Source of the DNA: Lysinibacillus sp. B2A1
GTDB lineage: Bacteria > Bacillota > Bacilli > Bacillales_A > Planococcaceae
Length of the DNA stretch: 64,000 bases
Direction: 5' to 3'
NCBI GenBank assembly: GCA_002973635.1
Contig: CP027224.1
Span: forward strand, 1,808,501-1,872,500
Shown: in pieces, positions 1 through 9,454 of the stretch
How the letters are laid out: every line of letters starts with the position of its first letter
Position numbering within the stretch: the first letter of the stretch is position 1
The notes under the pieces: model-generated
The model's input: the letters and a program-made list of their open reading frames with translations, nothing else
Databases searched by the model: none
Told to the model about the DNA's origin: nothing
Made by a program: the position numbers and the translations under genes

Positions 1-54
1 GAGCAAGGTCATACGAACGGCAATGTGGTTAATTTAAAGGATTTAATGGGGTAA
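1..54 (+). CDS. C-terminal end of an unidentified CDS (partial)
   Basis: Only the last 17 codons (EQGHTNGNVVNLKDLMG) and the TAA stop are inside the window. The frame is open from base 1. The gene ends 28 bp before the start of the next small acidic protein, which has its own good ribosome binding site. A large gene followed closely by a small acidic gene is the usual layout of a polymorphic toxin and its immunity protein, but too little is visible to name a toxin family. The neighbour relation is an inference only. Confidence 0.45.
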   Translation, partial: EQGHTNGNVVNLKDLMG

Positions 55-82
55 GCGTAATTAAATATGAGGGAGCTATTTG

Positions 83-643
83 ATGAAGAGCGATAAAAAT
101 AAAGTGATTCAAGTGGATTTTGTGAAGAAAAGTCAAGAACAGGATGAGGGCATTTTTATTGAGGAATTCAATGAATGGCTTGGGATAAGTAGCAATGAGA
201 TTGATTTAGAAGGTTTTTCATGTGACTATGAGGTATTTATAGAGCGTGATTTTCAGGTATCTTTAGCAGCGTATTATCAAAATGTAGCAGAGGAAAAAGG
301 TGCATTAGAAAAAATTATTGAAAGAGAAGCAGGCGTAGTTTGGCATTATATTAATAATGCCAATGGCTTGCTAAAAGTAAGTGATTTTTACAACATTAAA
401 GAGAAAATCAATGATACGTTTTTATTTGCACAAATAGCGCTTGATAGAGCTGTAGAGATAGAAGGGTTTATTGTCTTGGTATTTAAAGAATGTGAAATTG
501 ATGATGGAATTTTTACTGATGAGGTAGAAGGTATTTGTACAGTAGAAGAGTTCCAAGAATATTTTAATAAAGAAATTTTTAATAGTTTAAGTGAAGAGCG
601 TCAAAAATATTTAAGAAGCGTTTTTGAAGATATAGATGAATAA
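83..643 (+). CDS. Small acidic protein, possible immunity protein
   Basis: 186 residues, soluble, strongly acidic, with no signal peptide or membrane segment. ATG 83 is chosen over the TTG one codon upstream because GAGGGAG at 69-75 sits 7 nt before it. I do not recognise the family. The first ~35 residues are charged and low in complexity; the rest looks like a mixed alpha/beta cytosolic domain. It follows the tail of another gene by 28 bp and is closed by a hairpin terminator, so the two probably form one transcript. The immunity role is inferred from this layout alone; an ordinary hypothetical protein is equally possible. Confidence 0.6.
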   Translation: MKSDKNKVIQVDFVKKSQEQDEGIFIEEFNEWLGISSNEIDLEGFSCDYEVFIERDFQVSLAAYYQNVAEEKGALEKIIEREAGVVWHYINNANGLLKVSDFYNIKEKINDTFLFAQIALDRAVEIEGFIVLVFKECEIDDGIFTDEVEGICTVEEFQEYFNKEIFNSLSEERQKYLRSVFEDIDE

Positions 644-647
644 GGAG

Positions 648-683
648 AGTGGATGGAATGAATAAAGTTCCATTCGCTTTTTT
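648..683 (+). terminator. Intrinsic terminator after the possible immunity gene
   Basis: An 11-bp stem (arms 648-658 and 668-678, two G-U pairs) with a 9-nt loop runs into a T tract. It begins 5 bp after the stop codon. Confidence 0.75.
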
Positions 684-913
684 ATGGATTTTTTAGTAAA
701 ACTGAAACTTTAAATATATTAGTTCGTATAGTTACTTATTAAGAAATTGGTAGCGAATATAACAGAAACAGTAAGGATTAAATGATGTACTGTTTATTAT
801 TGAACGAATGAAAAAATGCTATTTATTGAGAATATCATAACGTGCTTTTATACTAATAATATTTTGGGGGGGTCTTTTAATTGGGAGCAATTAAATAAGT
901 ATTGGAGGAATTA

Positions 914-1555
914 ATGATGTTATGGTTAGTATATGAAGATTATTTTAAACAAAATGTAAGTATGAAATTTTTTGTAAGATATTTAAAATGGTATGTCTGG
1001 GTTATTTCTTTAATACTTTTAGCTGGAATTTTGTTTTTCTTCTACAAATCTTTTAACACACAAAATGGATGGTATTTTGTAATTGAATGTGTCTTTGCAG
1101 CATTAAGTGGTGGTTACTTTGGATATGAGACGAGGAAAAGTGTATTATCTAATATTGGAGATAACACAGATGTTTTCGAGCATAATATTATTTCAATGAG
1201 AAATATACTGAAACAGCGAAAAATTGATAATATGGAGCAAATTGATTTGCTGATAAATCAAATCAATGAAGAAATTCCTGAATTAAAATTGAGCGATAAA
1301 TTTAGAAAATCAGTCTATACAATTGGGACAGCTTTGTTAGTTCCTTCCATTAGTCTTATTTCTAAATGGTTATTAGACTCTTACGATGAAGGAATATATA
1401 TGGTTGTAATGGTGTTGGCTATAGTAATGATGTTAATAGGTTTATTCTATATTATTAAACCTTTATTAGAATCAGTAATAGATTCCCCATATAAAAAAAT
1501 GAAAGTTTTAAAGAGAATGCTTGAAGATGTGAAAATGTTGGATTATTTAAAATAG
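914..1555 (+). CDS. Predicted four-TM membrane protein of unknown function
   Basis: About 213 residues. Hydrophobic segments lie near residues 25-45, 54-72, 136-155 and 162-182, arranged as two hairpins separated by a ~60-residue charged helical stretch. GGAGG at 904-908 precedes ATG 914 and ATG 917; either could be the start, while the TTG at 902 overlaps the ribosome site and is rejected. I do not recognise the family. Two-hairpin membrane proteins are frequent in defence islands as possible membrane effectors, but no diagnostic motif is visible. It is monocistronic, with 140 bp to the next gene. Confidence 0.6.
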   Translation: MMLWLVYEDYFKQNVSMKFFVRYLKWYVWVISLILLAGILFFFYKSFNTQNGWYFVIECVFAALSGGYFGYETRKSVLSNIGDNTDVFEHNIISMRNILKQRKIDNMEQIDLLINQINEEIPELKLSDKFRKSVYTIGTALLVPSISLISKWLLDSYDEGIYMVVMVLAIVMMLIGLFYIIKPLLESVIDSPYKKMKVLKRMLEDVKMLDYLK

Positions 1556-1694
1556 CGTAGAGTTATATCAATCATTCGACACAGAGTGGAGCAATAAATT
1601 TCCTTTTTGTTCCCGTTATGCCTTTTCGTTAGTAACTGTTTAATAACTTTAGTTGTAATATAGTGATTAATATAGAGTATTGGAGTGAAATCAG

Positions 1695-3065
1695 ATGGGA
1701 GATAAAAAGTATCAAGTCTTTATTAGCTCAACATATACAGACTTAGTAAATGCTAGAGCGAAAATTAGTGAGCAAATTCTTACACTCTATCATTTCCCGA
1801 TTGGAATGGAGATGTTTAGTGCTGGGGATGATGACCAATGGACGGTAATAACAAATACCATAGATAAGAGTGATTACTATGTTATTATTCTTGGACATAG
1901 ATATGGTTCATTGGCTGATGATGGATTTTCATATACCGAAAAAGAATATGATTATGCTAAGTCGAAGGGTATTCCTATAATGGCATTTATTAAAGACCGC
2001 AATGTGCCTACATCCCCTAATGAACGTGAAAATAATCCAAAGAGTATTAAAAAGCTAGAAAGATTTATAGAGAAAGTAACACAAAATAAAATGTGTGATT
2101 TTTGGAGTAATGAGGATGAGCTTACATCCAAAGTTACAGCAGCCTTATTTAAGGCATTTACATTGACTCCCCAAATTGGATGGATAAGAGCAAATACCAT
2201 TGACACTACTAAAGCACTAGAAGAACTTACTAAATTAAGTGCTGAGAATAGAGAACTAAAAGAGGAATTAGAATCACTTAAGAAAAAGTTGCAGCTCAGT
2301 ATTCCTGAAATATTAGTTGAGATTAATAGAGATGAGAAGGTGAATATCCCTTTTAACTACGAAATGAAAGTTAATAAGTTAAGTTTATACTCAGTGATAG
2401 AAGAAAAAGATGTACCCGAGCATTTGCAACCATACATAACAAAAGAAAGTATCGAGAAACATAATTTATTAGTAGAGGAAACTAATGTTAAAATTGAGGA
2501 TTACAATAGAGAATTAGAAAGTTATAAAAGGGCAATAGATATGGGTACAGAGTATGAAATTACGCTTTGTAACGATGGAAAAGCAAAAGCTACAAATATT
2601 TTTGTTGATATGTGTTTTCCAGAAGAAGTTGAAGTGATTGAGGGAGGCATTGATGATTTAACAAAGCCTGAAATTCCTGAGTTACCTAAAGACCCGTTAC
2701 AAGTAGCAGAGGAGAAATATTATGAGGAGCGTTTTAAATTCCCGTTAGCTGGTGTATCACATTTTTATTCAGATAAAGCGCTATTTGGGGGAGTAGGATT
2801 AAATAGAGGGATTTTAAACTGGAGTTCTTCGAGTAGTTTAAATATTAATAAGAATAATCTTATCTCATTTTCTGATAATGAATTGACAATTAAGTGTTCA
2901 AGTTTAATGCATACTAGGAAAAGAACCTTTAGTGAGAAGTTTTTAATTGTACCTAAAAGTGTTGGTGATTTTAAGATAGAAATGAATATAATATGTGAGG
3001 AGTATACAGAGGCTATTAATAAAGAAATAGTCATAAATGTATATAAAGAATCTTTACCTTGTTGA
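1695..3065 (+). CDS. DUF4062 domain protein
   Basis: 456 residues. The N-terminal ~110 residues carry the DUF4062 signature: YQVFISSTYTDL at 6-17, MEMF near 38, GHRYGSL near 66 and SYTEKEYDYA near 79. DUF4062 is regarded as a Rossmann-like, TIR/SLOG-related sensor or effector domain common in prokaryotic conflict systems. Residues ~172-200 form a short coiled coil (ENRELKEELESLKKKL), followed by a ~250-residue, mostly beta C-terminal region I do not recognise. ATG 1695 has GGAG at 1682-1685. It stands alone, with its own terminator. The domain call is firm; role and ligand are unknown. Confidence 0.8.
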   Translation: MGDKKYQVFISSTYTDLVNARAKISEQILTLYHFPIGMEMFSAGDDDQWTVITNTIDKSDYYVIILGHRYGSLADDGFSYTEKEYDYAKSKGIPIMAFIKDRNVPTSPNERENNPKSIKKLERFIEKVTQNKMCDFWSNEDELTSKVTAALFKAFTLTPQIGWIRANTIDTTKALEELTKLSAENRELKEELESLKKKLQLSIPEILVEINRDEKVNIPFNYEMKVNKLSLYSVIEEKDVPEHLQPYITKESIEKHNLLVEETNVKIEDYNRELESYKRAIDMGTEYEITLCNDGKAKATNIFVDMCFPEEVEVIEGGIDDLTKPEIPELPKDPLQVAEEKYYEERFKFPLAGVSHFYSDKALFGGVGLNRGILNWSSSSSLNINKNNLISFSDNELTIKCSSLMHTRKRTFSEKFLIVPKSVGDFKIEMNIICEEYTEAINKEIVINVYKESLPC

Positions 3066-3105
3066 AGAAATTGGTTTCCTAAAAATCAACTGAATATGAA
3101 TTGCA

Positions 3106-3136
3106 AAAATCTCTGTGGATTGCAGGGATTTTTTTG
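3106..3136 (+). terminator. Intrinsic terminator after the DUF4062 gene
   Basis: A 10-bp stem (AAAATCTCTG at 3106-3115 with CAGGGATTTT at 3123-3132, one G-U pair) is followed by T residues. Nearly the same stem occurs at 11275-11308 with a different loop. Confidence 0.8.
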
Positions 3137-3426
3137 TTTCTATATAGTTTGGGATTTCAAAGGATTAACACTATGATGATTTTGTTGTTTTAAAAGTTAG
3201 TTTAAAAATTGTGGAAAAACTAAAAAGAGAGGACAATATATTTAAATAATATTATTGCTGATTTAATAATTTAGTTGAAATATTTCCAAATAGTACCGTA
3301 TACTTGTCTTCGGTAAGATAATAGTCTTATTGATTCTTGTGTAAAAAAGCCTATTTGAAATAGGATGCTATAAAAAATGTTTGTATTTTTTCTTAATTAT
3401 TAAGATGAATATTCATGGAGGGAAAT
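3137..3426. other. Intergenic region, AT-rich
   Basis: About 290 bp between the terminator of the DUF4062 gene and the next start. It is very AT-rich. I see no convincing coding frame or hairpin; it probably holds the promoter of the next gene. Confidence 0.5.
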
Positions 3427-4239
3427 ATGGATATCAAGTTTGGTAAGGAACTATTAAAACAGGTTGATGTTGCAGTGAAGCAAGTTCTTGATAAAAAATT
3501 TGCTAATCCAAAATATCCAAAAGATTTTGATATAGAAGATTACGTAATCTTAGGGTTATTTGATGGTATTGTATCAAGATTTGATTCTATTTTATATTTA
3601 GCAGAAGCGGACAAACTTTTCGGAATAGAGGCAATTGCAAGAGGGATTTTAGAAGCACATGCGTATTTAATTTATATATTAGAAAAAGATATTGTTAAAA
3701 GGTCTAAAGCGTATTTTTATTCTGTTAAGAAAAAAGAATTAGATATATATCAAGGAATAATTGCAGAAGATGTAAAAGGTATGGAATTAAGACGGTTTTT
3801 AAATATTTCTAAAGAGAAATTTGTAGAAGAATTTGAGGATAAAGTAAATGAAATGCATGAAAAGTTTATCAAATATGTAGGCAAAAAAAAGAAAAACTGG
3901 TATCAAAGTGAGAAGGGGAATAATAATTTCAGAGAGTTGTGTGAATCATTAGGGTTAGGTGAAGAACATTATCTTCTGTTTAAGTTGTTTTCTACAGAAA
4001 CACATGCTAAAGATGGGGGTAAACAATTTGCATTTGAAGAAGCGGACGAAAGGATTGCATCTATTTATATAATAGAAAAAAATATTGAACATGTAATTAC
4101 TTATAGTTCTTTAACCTTAATTGAATTGACTAGAAAATTATACAAATACTATGGTTTGGATAGAGAGAGAAGACTATTCAATCAAAATATAGAATTTAAA
4201 TACAAATTTAAGGGTGGGATTAAACTTAAAGGGAATTAG
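3427..4239 (+). CDS. DUF5677-like helical protein
   Basis: 270 residues, almost entirely helical. ATG 3427 is preferred over ATG 3415 because GGAGGG at 3417-3422 is its ribosome site. The pattern of an early acidic helix (DIEDYVILGLFDGIVSRFDSILYLAE), then EAIARGILEAHAYLIYI with Arg/Glu/His, a central YFYSVKKKELD region and a later STETHAKDGG motif matches my memory of the DUF5677 family, which may be related to HEPN-type helical bundles. Function is unknown. It lies between DUF4062 and a possible PIN-like gene, with 130-190 bp spacers, so it is probably transcribed separately. The family call is moderate and should be tested with a profile search. Confidence 0.6.
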   Translation: MDIKFGKELLKQVDVAVKQVLDKKFANPKYPKDFDIEDYVILGLFDGIVSRFDSILYLAEADKLFGIEAIARGILEAHAYLIYILEKDIVKRSKAYFYSVKKKELDIYQGIIAEDVKGMELRRFLNISKEKFVEEFEDKVNEMHEKFIKYVGKKKKNWYQSEKGNNNFRELCESLGLGEEHYLLFKLFSTETHAKDGGKQFAFEEADERIASIYIIEKNIEHVITYSSLTLIELTRKLYKYYGLDRERRLFNQNIEFKYKFKGGIKLKGN

Positions 4240-4366
4240 AAACGTAATATTAAAAGATTGGGAAAACAAGATATTAATTGTTAAATCCGAATTAATTATA
4301 AAAGGCTACGCAGAATGAATTGATGACGATTCAAACATTACCTTATCATAAGAGAGGATAGATTAT

Positions 4367-5632
4367 ATGAAAATGGGAGAATTATTATATGAATTGATTG
4401 ATACGGAAAATCTTTTAGAAGCCATGGCAGTTTGGAAGATATATGAAGACCTAACTGAAGACTTTAGATTAATTATTGCGATGGAGAATTATGAAAAAGA
4501 TATTTATCCTGAAGGACTTACTAAAATCTTGAATCAAGAAAATACTGATTTCGTTCCTTATTTTTATTCAGAAAAGATATTTTTTTTAGATGAGGATATT
4601 ATGAATGATATGTCAGAGTTTTTAGAAATACAAATAAAATATGATTATTCGATTATGCTAGATACAAATTATACAAGTTATATTGAAGTTTTTTTAAATC
4701 AGCAAAATAATCCTAATTTTCCACAAGAGAGTATTTATAGAACTATAGATATTATGCTTAAAAATAATTTCAATTATGATTATACCTTTTATTTAATAGA
4801 AAATTATCAGAATTTATTTTTAGCAGGTGAGCGAAAATTTTCAGTTACTAATGAAAGTCATTTAGCTCTATATAAAAATTTGTACCATTTAGAACTGTTT
4901 AAAAGTATTGATTCACAAGTATATTTAAACGAAGGGGAAATTGAATTTCAAATAACTCAGAATGAAGCTCAATTAAGAGCAGACCGATTAATTGAAAGTA
5001 TATATATAGAAAATAACGATTTAAAAACATTTATTGAAACTCATAAAAATTTAACATTGCTCTTAATTGGTATATGGCAAATTCAATTTGAAAGTAAAGC
5101 AAGCCCAAAAAACAAAATGAAGAAACTCATTGATTATATGATTAATAAAATAGGTATCTATTTCGAAAGAGAAATGATTATTGCTTACAAATATTTTGAA
5201 AATCCAAAATCTGTAGCAATGTTAAATAAAATCAATAGGGGAGGAAAACAGAAAGATTTATTAAAAAAAATCGAAAATATAGTATGGGATTTTTTGGTTC
5301 CACGGGTTATGGAAGTTTTTATTACTGGTAATAAAAAGAATTCCTATTTCATCCCGTTATTTTTATCACATGATAAAAAATTAAAAGAACTTATAAAGTT
5401 GTTTAAGATTAAAGGTTTTATTTTCCATAAAGAAACTTTTGAATTTTATCCAATCCCAGAAATAAATACTACTGAATTTTTTGAAAAAGAGGGATTGATA
5501 AAAGTAATTGAGGGCATTCAAAATTCAGATACCGAGCTTAAAAGAAAAACTGTAAGAGAGTATAATATTAATACAAATTTTGAGATAATAAATATAGAGT
5601 TAGATAAGTTAACAAAGATTCTTCATACATAG
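4367..5632 (+). CDS. Unrecognised protein with possible PIN-like acidic motif set
   Basis: 421 residues and very AT-rich. I do not recognise it by overall similarity. The order of acidic motifs resembles PIN-type RNases: MLDTNYTSYI at 97-106 (start like the first PIN strand, D99/N101), acidic residues at E267/E269, WDF and R..E at 307-316, then FLSHDKKLKELI at 332-343 (D336). Typical PIN domains are ~130 residues, so here the motifs would be separated by a large insertion and the fit is only suggestive. ATG 4367 follows an AGAGAGG sequence. It is flanked by defence-type genes. An ordinary uncharacterised protein remains possible. Confidence 0.5.
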   Translation: MKMGELLYELIDTENLLEAMAVWKIYEDLTEDFRLIIAMENYEKDIYPEGLTKILNQENTDFVPYFYSEKIFFLDEDIMNDMSEFLEIQIKYDYSIMLDTNYTSYIEVFLNQQNNPNFPQESIYRTIDIMLKNNFNYDYTFYLIENYQNLFLAGERKFSVTNESHLALYKNLYHLELFKSIDSQVYLNEGEIEFQITQNEAQLRADRLIESIYIENNDLKTFIETHKNLTLLLIGIWQIQFESKASPKNKMKKLIDYMINKIGIYFEREMIIAYKYFENPKSVAMLNKINRGGKQKDLLKKIENIVWDFLVPRVMEVFITGNKKNSYFIPLFLSHDKKLKELIKLFKIKGFIFHKETFEFYPIPEINTTEFFEKEGLIKVIEGIQNSDTELKRKTVREYNINTNFEIINIELDKLTKILHT

Positions 5633-6004
5633 GAATTAATGAAGTAAGGTTTTAAGCAATACGCAGCATATGTGGTAAAAGATTCTTAGCAGCACAGGTC
5701 ATTTTGTTTAAAATACAATGTTAGTAAAATAGGATAGAAGGCTATCTTCTGATGCGAAGGAGCCTTTTCGTGCTAATAAGTAGGAAGTATCGTCCTTTGA
5801 TACACTTACTGTCTAAATCATCTGGAACTGGTATTAACTTTTCGAGAAATTGATAAAATATTTCATATTTGATTAAAACTTTTGGGATTAGTTAATTTAT
5901 CAAATTATATATATTATTGCATTATGGATAAATATAGAAATATAATTAAGTTAAAATATAAAAATTTTGAATTTGACAATAAACTTAAATCTAAGGAGAA
6001 AAAT
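5633..6004. other. Intergenic region with terminator and helicase leader
   Basis: 372 bp. It contains the hairpin at 5740-5768 and then AT-rich DNA leading to the helicase ribosome site (AAGGAG at 5993-5998). In-frame TTG 5882 and ATG 5924 occur upstream of the chosen helicase start but lack ribosome sites. Confidence 0.5.
5740..5768 (+). terminator. Likely intrinsic terminator
   Basis: GGCT...CTTC pairs with GAAG...AGCC around a short loop, followed by TTTT. It lies ~105 bp after the preceding gene. Confidence 0.5.
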
Positions 6005-8161
6005 ATGAGTAATTTGATAAAAAATATATTGTCCCAAGAATATTATCAAGATGCTTCTGCAATGCAACTAGTTGAATTTTTAGAAGAGACGAATTATAAC
6101 TTAGAAGGTTCAGTGTTATATTATCAATTCCCTATTATTAGGGAATTTGATGATGGTTTGTATTATCCTACGTTTATGCTAGTAAGTCCAATGTACGGAG
6201 TTATATTATTCCTTGTAGATTCTGTATCTAGAGATAGGAATTCGGACTTAGAAAAACTTAGTGAAAAAATACTTAGAATAGAGGAATTAATATTTTCGAG
6301 ATTAATAAAAAGTTCGAATAAAAAATTAAAGAGTGGTAGACGGAATCTATCTTTTAATTTAAGTTCAGCCCTATTTTTACCTAATTTAGAATCGGATAAC
6401 TATGAGGATATAGAGGCCTGTATTATAAAAAATCATATGGACTTAAATGGTTTTTTAGATGAGGCTAGAGAACAACAGTTGGATGAAGAAGTAATGAATG
6501 AAATATTTTCAATTCTGGATAGTTCCTCAGCAATTATAAAACCTAAAGAAAGGGTTATAGAGGGCGAAGAGATTATTTCTAAAGCTCATATACTAAGAAA
6601 ACTAGAAGAAGAGATAGCAGTCTTTGATTCTCAACAAAAATACGCTGCTTTATCACAATTAAACGGGCCTCAAAGAATAAGAGGTTTAGCAGGTTCAGGT
6701 AAAACAATTATTTTATGTATGAAGGCAGCATTACTTCACTTAAAATATCCGGAGAAAAACATTCTCTATACTTTTATGACCAAAAGTTTATATGACTATA
6801 TCGAGTTATTAATTACTAGATTTTACAAGGTATTAGGAGATGGAAATTTACCGGATTTTGGGAATAAAATTCATGTACTACACGCATGGGGTGGAGAAAA
6901 TGTTAAAGGTGTCTATTACAGTACTTGTAAAAAAAATGATGTAGAGCCTATTGCTTTTTCTGAAGCCGCTAAGTCTGTTGGAAGAGGAGATGCATTTAAT
7001 TACATTTGTGAACAACTTCTAGAAGCTACCTCGGGCACTTTAAATAAAGAATATGATTATGTGTTAATTGATGAAGGACAAGATTTTAAACCTTCATTTT
7101 ATCAAATTTGTCGAGCGATAGTTCAAAATGATTGTTTAGTTTGGGGATATGATGACTTACAAAATATTTTTGATGTAAAAATGCAAAATACAATGGATAC
7201 CTTTAAAAATAAATTTGGAGCTAAAGGTATTAATTTAGCTGAACTTCAAAAACAGCATCTGGAAATGGATAACGATATAGTTTTACACAGAAGTTACAGA
7301 AACCCGAAAGAAATTTTGGTTACTGCACATGCTTTGGGATTCGGCATTTATAGCGATATTTTAGTACAAACTTTAGAAAACAAAGAACATTGGGAAGATG
7401 TGGGGTATAAGGTTAATAATGATGAAATTGTCGCAGGAGAATTAATTGAAATCGAACGGCCTTTATCTAATAGTCCTTTATCTGTTTCTCGTTACTGTAC
7501 TTCTGATGAAATTATTCAATATTATTCAGCATCAAATTTTGATGATGAAGTTGGTTGGATAGCGAATGAGATTGAAAGTTCTATAAAAAATGACGGTCTT
7601 CGACCAGATGATATAATCGTAATTTCATTAGATGATAGGCATAGTAAAGGGTATTTTAATGCTTTAGCGGCTCTGTTATATAGTAAAGGAATTTATACTA
7701 ATAATTTGAGTGCAAACTACTATGTAAAAGGTTTTACTGAGGATGAAAAAGTAACATTATCAACAGTTTATAAAGCCAAAGGACATGAAGCTGCAATGGT
7801 ATTTGTAATAGGTTGTGATGTTTTTGAAGCAAAAAAAAATGATAGAGTGATGAGAAATAAATTATTTACTGGATTAACAAGAGCCAAAGCATGGTTAAGA
7901 ATAAGTGGATTAGAAATAGAGGAAGGTTCACTAATTACTGAATTTAAAAAAGTTGTAGAGAGTGGTTTTAAATTACGTTTTATTCATAAGGAAGCGTATG
8001 TGATAAATCGCGATTTACAAGAAGCTCATATTAAAAAGGCAAAATTCAGACAAGAAATTAATAATTTTATTATTATGCTAAAAGAAGCTGGTTATACAGA
8101 CAAAGAAATTGATACCCAGCTAAATCAATTTATCAAGGATAGTGAAGATAAGTATGAATGA
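6005..8161 (+). CDS. Superfamily I (UvrD-like) helicase/ATPase, defence-type
   Basis: 718 residues from ATG 6005, chosen because AAGGAG lies 6 nt upstream. It shows the SF1 helicase motif series: Walker A GLAGSGKT at 227-234, the Walker B-type motif LIDEGQDF at 354-361, LHRSYRNPKEI, STVYKAKGHEAAMVF (motif V-like) and LFTGLTRAKAWLRI (motif VI, with the nucleotide-contacting Arg). The first ~200 residues are a separate domain with a strand like those in NERD/PD-(D/E)XK nucleases (YPTFMLVSPMYGVILFLVDS), but the usual Lys is not visible, so a nuclease role is unproven. It overlaps the next gene by 8 nt, so the two are very likely one functional unit. Probable role: DNA-directed ATPase of an antiphage module. 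Confidence 0.8.
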   Translation: MSNLIKNILSQEYYQDASAMQLVEFLEETNYNLEGSVLYYQFPIIREFDDGLYYPTFMLVSPMYGVILFLVDSVSRDRNSDLEKLSEKILRIEELIFSRLIKSSNKKLKSGRRNLSFNLSSALFLPNLESDNYEDIEACIIKNHMDLNGFLDEAREQQLDEEVMNEIFSILDSSSAIIKPKERVIEGEEIISKAHILRKLEEEIAVFDSQQKYAALSQLNGPQRIRGLAGSGKTIILCMKAALLHLKYPEKNILYTFMTKSLYDYIELLITRFYKVLGDGNLPDFGNKIHVLHAWGGENVKGVYYSTCKKNDVEPIAFSEAAKSVGRGDAFNYICEQLLEATSGTLNKEYDYVLIDEGQDFKPSFYQICRAIVQNDCLVWGYDDLQNIFDVKMQNTMDTFKNKFGAKGINLAELQKQHLEMDNDIVLHRSYRNPKEILVTAHALGFGIYSDILVQTLENKEHWEDVGYKVNNDEIVAGELIEIERPLSNSPLSVSRYCTSDEIIQYYSASNFDDEVGWIANEIESSIKNDGLRPDDIIVISLDDRHSKGYFNALAALLYSKGIYTNNLSANYYVKGFTEDEKVTLSTVYKAKGHEAAMVFVIGCDVFEAKKNDRVMRNKLFTGLTRAKAWLRISGLEIEEGSLITEFKKVVESGFKLRFIHKEAYVINRDLQEAHIKKAKFRQEINNFIIMLKEAGYTDKEIDTQLNQFIKDSEDKYE

Positions 8162-8858
8162 GGCTACTTTATTAAACTCAATAAATGATTGTAAAAAAAT
8201 ACTAAAAGAGTTAGACCTTTTAAATGAATATAATATGTCTCGACCTAATAGTCTTTCTATGAATAAATTTTCAGAAGAATTTATTAAACTGTCTCAAAAA
8301 AAAGACTATGAGAAAATTTATGTTACTGCTATGAAAAATAGAGACTATGATTTCCTTTTAAATGATGATTCATTTATTCAGTTTTCTTGTAAATTAGAAA
8401 AAGATTTACGAAAAAGTACTATTAGATACGCCTATTATGAAAATCCCAGAAATATTAAAACATATAAAGAGTTTTTAATTGAATTTGATTTGGGTGAGGA
8501 TACTGATGGGATTTTGTTAGAGGATTACGAGCAGTATAAAGCGGAATCTTTACTAAAAAATTCTATAACACCTATAAGATATGATTATGATGGTGAACAA
8601 TTTGTTCCTATTCATCATCCAGTATCACATATTCATATAGGACATAATAATGAAGTGAGAATACCCATGAATAAAGTTATAACACCATTGAAGTTTATAA
8701 TATTTCTTATGGGGAATGTATATAGAAAAAAATGGATTGAAAAGCTTGAAAATAATCATGATTTTAAGCAAAATATTTTAAGAGTAAAGAATAACAGCTT
8801 TCAATTAGACAATAAATTATTTAGTGTAGAAGAAGAAAAACTACTTTACTTAACCTAG
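8154..8858 (+). CDS. DUF2290-like protein coupled to the helicase
   Basis: 234 residues from ATG 8154, inside the end of the helicase gene; GTG 8142 is an alternative start. The stretch HPVSHIHIGHNNEVRIP at ~169-185, followed by ITPLKFIIFLMGNVYRKKW, matches my memory of DUF2290: conserved His cluster, Asn, Arg and then a hydrophobic helix ending in Trp. DUF2290 is a domain of unknown function. The three histidines suggest a metal or phosphate site, which is an inference. The 8-nt overlap points to translational coupling and a partner role with the helicase. No signal or membrane segment. Confidence 0.6.
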   Translation: MNEATLLNSINDCKKILKELDLLNEYNMSRPNSLSMNKFSEEFIKLSQKKDYEKIYVTAMKNRDYDFLLNDDSFIQFSCKLEKDLRKSTIRYAYYENPRNIKTYKEFLIEFDLGEDTDGILLEDYEQYKAESLLKNSITPIRYDYDGEQFVPIHHPVSHIHIGHNNEVRIPMNKVITPLKFIIFLMGNVYRKKWIEKLENNHDFKQNILRVKNNSFQLDNKLFSVEEEKLLYLT

Positions 8859-9454
8859 AAATATTAAAAGTTTCAAATCTAACTTTAGAGAAACTTTTAC
8901 AAGATTCTTTTTTTTCATTTTTTAGATTATGTATAAAAATCATAGTGTAATATGGGGTGGAGTTAATTAATGGAACAAGAATTATCAACCACTTGCTTTT
9001 TATCAAACATAATTAACTTTGAAAATACTCTTTCACCTGCTACATTTGAATAAATGGTTCTCTAAGTTAGAGCCTTTGAAATTAACGTACGACTACCCAA
9101 ATGGGTATCTATACTGTATCATTTATCCACTATATGACTTTTGACTGAGCACGTATTCTTTGAGATGATACTAGTGAAAATGTCTGTACACCTTTAGTGA
9201 ACGAAAAACATATAAACCAAAGAGTGTATAATATCACATCTAAGCTAACAGTAACTATCGAGTGAGAATAATACAATAAAAAAACTTGAAGAACCTTAAA
9301 GATATAAAGGTTCTTCAAGTTTTTTTGATACAAGTTGATATTAATACTTTATAAAATACCAATTCTAGTTAAAGTTGTTTAATTTATAGTAATATATATT
9401 AAAAAGATAAAATTTGGTATACGATATTTAAAATAAATGAAAAGGATGGCTGCT
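8859..9454. other. Intergenic region between helicase module and SIR2 gene
   Basis: About 600 bp, with short open frames on both strands that have no ribosome site or coding character. It contains the strong bidirectional hairpin at 9281-9327 and an AT-rich promoter-like stretch just before the SIR2 gene. Confidence 0.5.
9281..9327. terminator. Strong bidirectional intrinsic terminator
   Basis: A near-perfect long stem (AAAACTTGAAGAACCTT with AAGGTTCTTCAAGTTTT) around an 8-nt loop, with A and T runs on the two sides, can terminate on either strand. It insulates the helicase and SIR2 units. Confidence 0.85.
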
